17,178 nt of DNA from an uncultured Clostridia bacterium (lineage in GTDB: Bacteria > Bacillota > Clostridia > Christensenellales > Borkfalkiaceae), in the NCBI GenBank assembly GCA_934247855.1, contig CAKQKA010000033.1:1-17178 (forward strand). The letters run 5' to 3'. Position numbers and translations under genes: made by a program. The notes below the pieces were generated by a model, which had not been told where the DNA came from, made no database searches, and saw only the letters and a program-made list of their open reading frames with translations. This document shows, in pieces, positions 14,311 to 17,178 of the stretch (its first letter is position 1; each line of letters opens with the position of its first letter).

Positions 14311-15246
14311 ATGCGCATAAAAAACGCTTTCAGAATACTGCTTTCAAACATAGGCACGATATACAAAATCGTGTTATACAGGTTTATCGGAATGGTAATT
14401 TTTGCCTTAGTGGCGTATTTTGCCGTACTTTCCGAGTTGAAACCTCTATTTGAACAACCCGAAACCGCCGCTTTAAGAGAGGCTATCGACGCGCTTCTTA
14501 AGGGCTTTTTGTCCGGGCACGGCGTAAATACCGAAACTTTGCGCCCCGCGTTCGATGCTTTTACCGCAATGCTTGCCCGCGAACAGAACGTGTTCACGTC
14601 CGTCATTTTGCTTACGGGCGTGCTCGTATTCGTTTTAAGGTTCTTTTATGCGTATGGCGATTACGCGTTCGCAACCATGATGAACGGGTTTATGTCGTCT
14701 ATGAACGTACCCGGGTTCTTCGGCAGTTTTCTGAGCGAAATGGGAAAAGCCGCGTTGTACGCGCTCATTGTAACGCTTATAACCACCGTTGCGGGTACGC
14801 TTATAATCGCAATTTCGGTGATAATAGTCGTATACGCTTTGGCTTACATTTCGGTGTTCGCAATCATTTTCTCGGTGGCGTTTCTGGTATTCGGTTTTAC
14901 GCTCGAGCGCACGTTGCTTTCGGCGTTCCTGCCGGGCATAGTGTGCGGCAAAAAGGGCTTAGGTTCGGCACTCAGACGCTCCGCGCCTAACGGCAAAAAT
15001 CTTTCTGCGCTTCTCGGCAGTTATTCGTTTTTGCTGTTAATGTTCTTTTACGTCAATATGTCGTTCGGGCTGTTCACGCTGTATATAGGTCTTATCGTAT
15101 CGCTGCCGCTCACCGCGCTGTACTTCACGCTTGTATCGCTTACCGACTATTACATCGTAACGGGGCGCAGTTATTACGTTGATTACGATACGGTAGTTTC
15201 GCCAAAAGAAAAACGCGAAAACGCCGAACTTCTCAAATACTTATAA
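14311..15246 (+). CDS. Multi-pass membrane protein of unknown function
   Basis: I do not recognise a named family. The 311-residue protein has hydrophobic segments near 20-44, 97-117, 147-170, 172-210 (long enough for two passes), 235-257 and 260-285, suggesting about six to seven passes. A soluble stretch of ~45 residues (48-92) follows the first segment. The C-terminal tail (~290-311) is charged and likely cytoplasmic (SPKEKRENAELL). Loops such as CGKKGLGSALRRSAPNGKN (217-235) are basic, supporting a cytoplasmic position. AAGGAG is eight bases upstream of ATG 14311. It is driven by a full-consensus promoter with a structured leader, so expression is probably strong. It precedes the small protein-antiporter pair by 86 bp. 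Confidence 0.85.
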   Translation: MRIKNAFRILLSNIGTIYKIVLYRFIGMVIFALVAYFAVLSELKPLFEQPETAALREAIDALLKGFLSGHGVNTETLRPAFDAFTAMLAREQNVFTSVILLTGVLVFVLRFFYAYGDYAFATMMNGFMSSMNVPGFFGSFLSEMGKAALYALIVTLITTVAGTLIIAISVIIVVYALAYISVFAIIFSVAFLVFGFTLERTLLSAFLPGIVCGKKGLGSALRRSAPNGKNLSALLGSYSFLLLMFFYVNMSFGLFTLYIGLIVSLPLTALYFTLVSLTDYYIVTGRSYYVDYDTVVSPKEKRENAELLKYL

Positions 15247-15265
15247 CGCTTAAATATTTATAACA

Positions 15266-15293
15266 AACGATAAAGATAAAACGATAAAGATAA
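15266..15293 (+). repeat. Two exact 14-bp tandem repeats upstream of the PII-like gene
   Basis: AACGATAAAGATAA occurs twice without a gap (15266-15279, 15280-15293), within the 86-bp leader. Each unit contains GATAAAGATAA, so there are also half-unit echoes. Direct repeats at this position could bind a regulator or be replication slippage in AT-rich DNA. Confidence 0.9.
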
Positions 15294-15299
15294 AATTTT

Positions 15300-15315
15300 T
15301 GCATTAAAAAATGCA
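15300..15315 (+). promoter_or_regulatory. Hairpin TGCATT-AAAA-AATGCA next to the ribosome site
   Basis: TGCATT (15300-15305) and AATGCA (15310-15315) are exactly complementary with an AAAA loop. The stem ends three bases before the AGGAG ribosome site at 15319-15323 of the PII-like gene. A TTTTT run precedes the stem rather than following it, so plus-strand termination is unlikely; a role in translation or mRNA stability is more plausible (inference). Confidence 0.45.
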
Positions 15316-15332
15316 GTCAGGAGATGATATTT

Positions 15333-15668
15333 ATGGAGTATATGTTTCAAGTTATACTATCCAAAAACGAAGACGCCTACGCATTGTTTTCCGCGCTCAG
15401 GAAGAACGGAATCAAGGGCGTAGTGTTGCCCGCACAAAGTCTTAAATCGGCGTTGCTCGATAACAAAGACGAACACATTCCCGCATTCACGGGGCTCAGG
15501 CACGTTGTGGAATACCCGCACGATTCCAACTATGTGGTTACCTGCATAATAGGTGAGGACAAGCTGGAAACAGTAAAGACCATCGTCAGAAGCGTAACCG
15601 ACGAGATCAAACACAAGGTGGGCATTATGTTTGCGCTGCCGCTTGCATTTGTGGAGGGGCTTGACTGA
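15333..15668 (+). CDS. Small protein with PII-like/ferredoxin-like pattern, antiporter partner
   Basis: The 111-residue protein lacks membrane segments or a signal peptide. Its predicted strand-helix order (VILSK, then a helix at 12-25, GVVLPA, HVVEY, YVVTCIIG, a helix at ~77-94, then GIMFALPLAFVEGL) resembles the beta-alpha-beta fold of PII-like proteins such as DarA or SbtB, whose last strand often reads like I.FVLPV. This is a fold-level guess; the PII T-loop signature is not evident, and no ligand can be named. ATG 15333 is chosen because AGGAG ends nine bases upstream; ATG 15324 would overlap that site. It ends one base before the antiporter start, so the two are almost certainly made together. 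PII-like proteins often control neighbouring transporters, which supports a regulatory role. Confidence 0.8.
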   Translation: MEYMFQVILSKNEDAYALFSALRKNGIKGVVLPAQSLKSALLDNKDEHIPAFTGLRHVVEYPHDSNYVVTCIIGEDKLETVKTIVRSVTDEIKHKVGIMFALPLAFVEGLD

Positions 15669-15669
15669 G

Positions 15670-16911
15670 ATGAATACAATACTGTGCCTTGCGGTGGCTA
15701 TGGCTATAGGACTTGCGTTTACCCGCCTGGCAAAACTCATAAGTCTGCCCAACGTAACGGCTTACCTCATCGCCGGGCTTGCGATGCACTATCTGGTGCA
15801 ATTGGCCGGGGTAACGTCGTTTGATAATCTTGATATAATAAACGACGTCGCTCTCGGTTTTATCGCTTTTTCAATAGGCTCTTCTTTCAAACTCAAACAC
15901 ATAAAAGAAATCGGCAAAAGCGTTGTGGTTATCACCGTATGTCAGGCGTTGTTCACGGCTTTGCTCGTCGACCTTGCGCTTATAGGGCTTTCGTTTTGCG
16001 GCGTGTTGCACATTTCAACGGCTATATGCCTCGGCGCAATCGCAACCGCAACCGCGCCCGCCGCGACTCTTATGGTCGTAAGACAGTACAAAGCGCGCGG
16101 AATAGTAACCGATACGCTTCTTCCCGTCGTCGCGTTCGACGATGCGATAGGTCTTATGGTGTTTGCCATATCGCTTGAACTTGCAAAAACTTTTGCGGAC
16201 GGAACGAAAACCGTCAACGTAATGGACGTTCTCGTCATTCCGCTGCTCGAAATCATAGCGTCGCTCGGCATCGGCGGGTTGATCGGCACTGCGCTTGCGT
16301 TTGCGGCAAAAGTGTTCAAATCAAGGGCAAACCGCATATCGCTTTGCGTGGTGGCAGTCTTTGCGGGCGTTGGTTTAAGCAATGTTTTCGGCGAAGGTTT
16401 CCAACTTTCCGACTTGCTTACATGTATGGCTATCGGCGTAATGTACGTCAATATCAATAAGGAAAGCGGCGCGATCATGGATATTATGGACAGATGGACT
16501 GCTCCGCTGTTCATGCTGTTCTTTATCATATCGGGTTCGGAACTCGACCTCAGCATCATTCCGAGCATAGGGATCGTTGGAGTTGCTTACATAGTCGTGC
16601 GTTCGATGGGTAAATATTTCGGCGCAAACATCGGCGCAAGGATTGTTCATGCAGATAAACACGTTCAGCATTATCTCGGTCTTACGCTTCTGCCTCAGGC
16701 GGGCGTAGCCATAGGTATGGCGCAAAAAGTCGCGCTCACGCCCGAACTTCAGGCTGCGCATTTAAGCACGATAATAGTTACGGTAACCCTTTGCGCAACG
16801 CTTGTTTACGAAATCGTCGGACCGTTAGTTACCAAATGGGCGCTTGAACGCGCAGGCGAGATCACTATCGAAAAAAAGAACAAAAAAGCCGAGGCAGGCT
16901 CGGCAGGTTAA
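15670..16911 (+). CDS. CPA2-type cation:proton antiporter, membrane domain only
   Basis: The 413-residue membrane protein has about 12-13 hydrophobic segments and matches the Na+/H+ exchanger family PF00999, CPA2 branch (COG0475, KefB/NapA-like). Key features are ISLPNVTAYLIAGL (24-37), the unwound-helix region ATATAPAATLMVV (124-136) and the paired aspartates in AFDDAIGLMVFA (155-166, Asp157-Asp158), the likely ion/proton site. Two acidic residues in this position usually mean electrogenic Na+ or K+ exchange. Kef-type members carry a cytosolic TrkA-N/RCK domain; here the protein ends in a short charged tail (EKKNKKAEAGSAG). Regulation may therefore come from the small protein encoded one base upstream. 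ATG 15670 follows GGAGGGG with ~10 bases spacing; the substrate ion is not determined. Confidence 0.9.
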   Translation: MNTILCLAVAMAIGLAFTRLAKLISLPNVTAYLIAGLAMHYLVQLAGVTSFDNLDIINDVALGFIAFSIGSSFKLKHIKEIGKSVVVITVCQALFTALLVDLALIGLSFCGVLHISTAICLGAIATATAPAATLMVVRQYKARGIVTDTLLPVVAFDDAIGLMVFAISLELAKTFADGTKTVNVMDVLVIPLLEIIASLGIGGLIGTALAFAAKVFKSRANRISLCVVAVFAGVGLSNVFGEGFQLSDLLTCMAIGVMYVNINKESGAIMDIMDRWTAPLFMLFFIISGSELDLSIIPSIGIVGVAYIVVRSMGKYFGANIGARIVHADKHVQHYLGLTLLPQAGVAIGMAQKVALTPELQAAHLSTIIVTVTLCATLVYEIVGPLVTKWALERAGEITIEKKNKKAEAGSAG

Positions 16912-16913
16912 TA

Positions 16914-17178
16914 GTTAGCCACAGGCGACTGCGTCAGAACCCGCCAAAACGCCACAATTTTTGCGCTTTTTGTCAAACTCTCGCTTGAAGTACGTTCGGT
17001 ACGTCGGCGTTCGACTTTGCCAAAAATCATCGAAAATATCGGCGTTTTGGTTGTTGACAAGTCTTGCCTTGCGTTTTTAGTTAAGACAAGGCGCGTGAGC
17101 GCGTTAATACTGTATGTGTATAACCCGTGAACGCAACGATGTATTAGGCAAAAACACAAGGCAAGACCAAGTTGGAAC
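16914..17178 (-). mobile_element. MITE-like element, copy 2, inverted and cut by the window end
   Basis: This stretch is the reverse-complement homologue of the 13573-13846 element. Shared blocks include CCAAAACGC (16944) and GCGTTTTGG (17042-17050), again 107 nt apart, the CTCTCGCTTGAAGTACGT segment (16979-16996), and AAGACAAGGCGCGTGAGCGC (17083-17102). The outer ~28 bases (from ~16916, GCCACAGGCGACTGCG) do not match the termini of copy 1 except for GCCA. By analogy the other end would fall about 15 bases past the window. It begins two to five bases after the antiporter stop and may affect 3' end formation of that mRNA. Confidence 0.8.

Noticed and set aside
16908..17159. An 83-residue minus-strand protein at the right end
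   Set aside because: It lies wholly in the repeat element, and its frame is not kept in the other copy.

Overview
The window reads as a chromosomal segment of a Bacillota (Firmicutes) bacterium, most likely an uncultured, gut-type Clostridia lineage. This is inferred from strong GGAGG-type ribosome sites, sigmaA-like promoters with 17-bp spacers, short intergenic gaps, and the gene set (Rho with an N-terminal insertion, a thiN-type thiamine pyrophosphokinase, formate-tetrahydrofolate ligase, DUF1508 protein). I cannot name the species. Most of the window is ordinary housekeeping and coenzyme metabolism; the unusual parts are fusions, insertions and small partners around it.

Layout. 1-328 is non-coding, with an AT-rich promoter region. 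329-2473 (+) is a glutamine-dependent NAD+ synthetase carrying an extra N-terminal XRE-type helix-turn-helix. 2614-3390 (-) is a membrane-anchored protein with two DUF1508 repeats, with a near-consensus promoter and a strong terminator of its own. 3475-6248 (+) holds two overlapping flavoprotein genes (HI0933/BaiN family and COG2509 family). A UlaG-like metallo-beta-lactamase-fold hydrolase (6312-6950) and rho (7008-8582) follow. A class-I glutamine amidotransferase-like hydrolase of peptidase family C26 is on the minus strand (8633-9259), convergent with rho and divergent from the next group. 9312-12865 (+) is a compact group: MTA/SAH nucleosidase-like protein, thiamine pyrophosphokinase, formate-tetrahydrofolate ligase, and a 2H phosphoesterase-like protein. 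Inorganic pyrophosphatase (12969-13502) has its own promoter.

The last 4 kb is the most interesting part. Directly after ppa lies an ASCH-domain gene split by a 274-bp non-coding element with terminal inverted repeats, an internal 107-nt imperfect palindrome and an AT target duplication. Removing the element plus one AT restores one continuous ASCH reading frame. A second, inverted and diverged copy with a palindrome of the same 107-nt length starts right after the last gene and runs off the window. Between the two copies are a consensus promoter, a multi-pass membrane protein of unknown function, and a tightly spaced pair: a 111-residue protein with a PII-like/ferredoxin-like look and a CPA2-type cation:proton antiporter without a cytosolic RCK domain.

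Functional themes are nucleotide and coenzyme supply (NAD, thiamine diphosphate, one-carbon folate, SAM by-product salvage, pyrophosphate removal), flavoprotein redox, transcription termination and ion homeostasis. No classical defence system, prophage, CRISPR array, rRNA or tRNA was found. The best candidates for something undescribed are the HTH-NadE fusion, the small protein-antiporter pair, and the structured mobile element.
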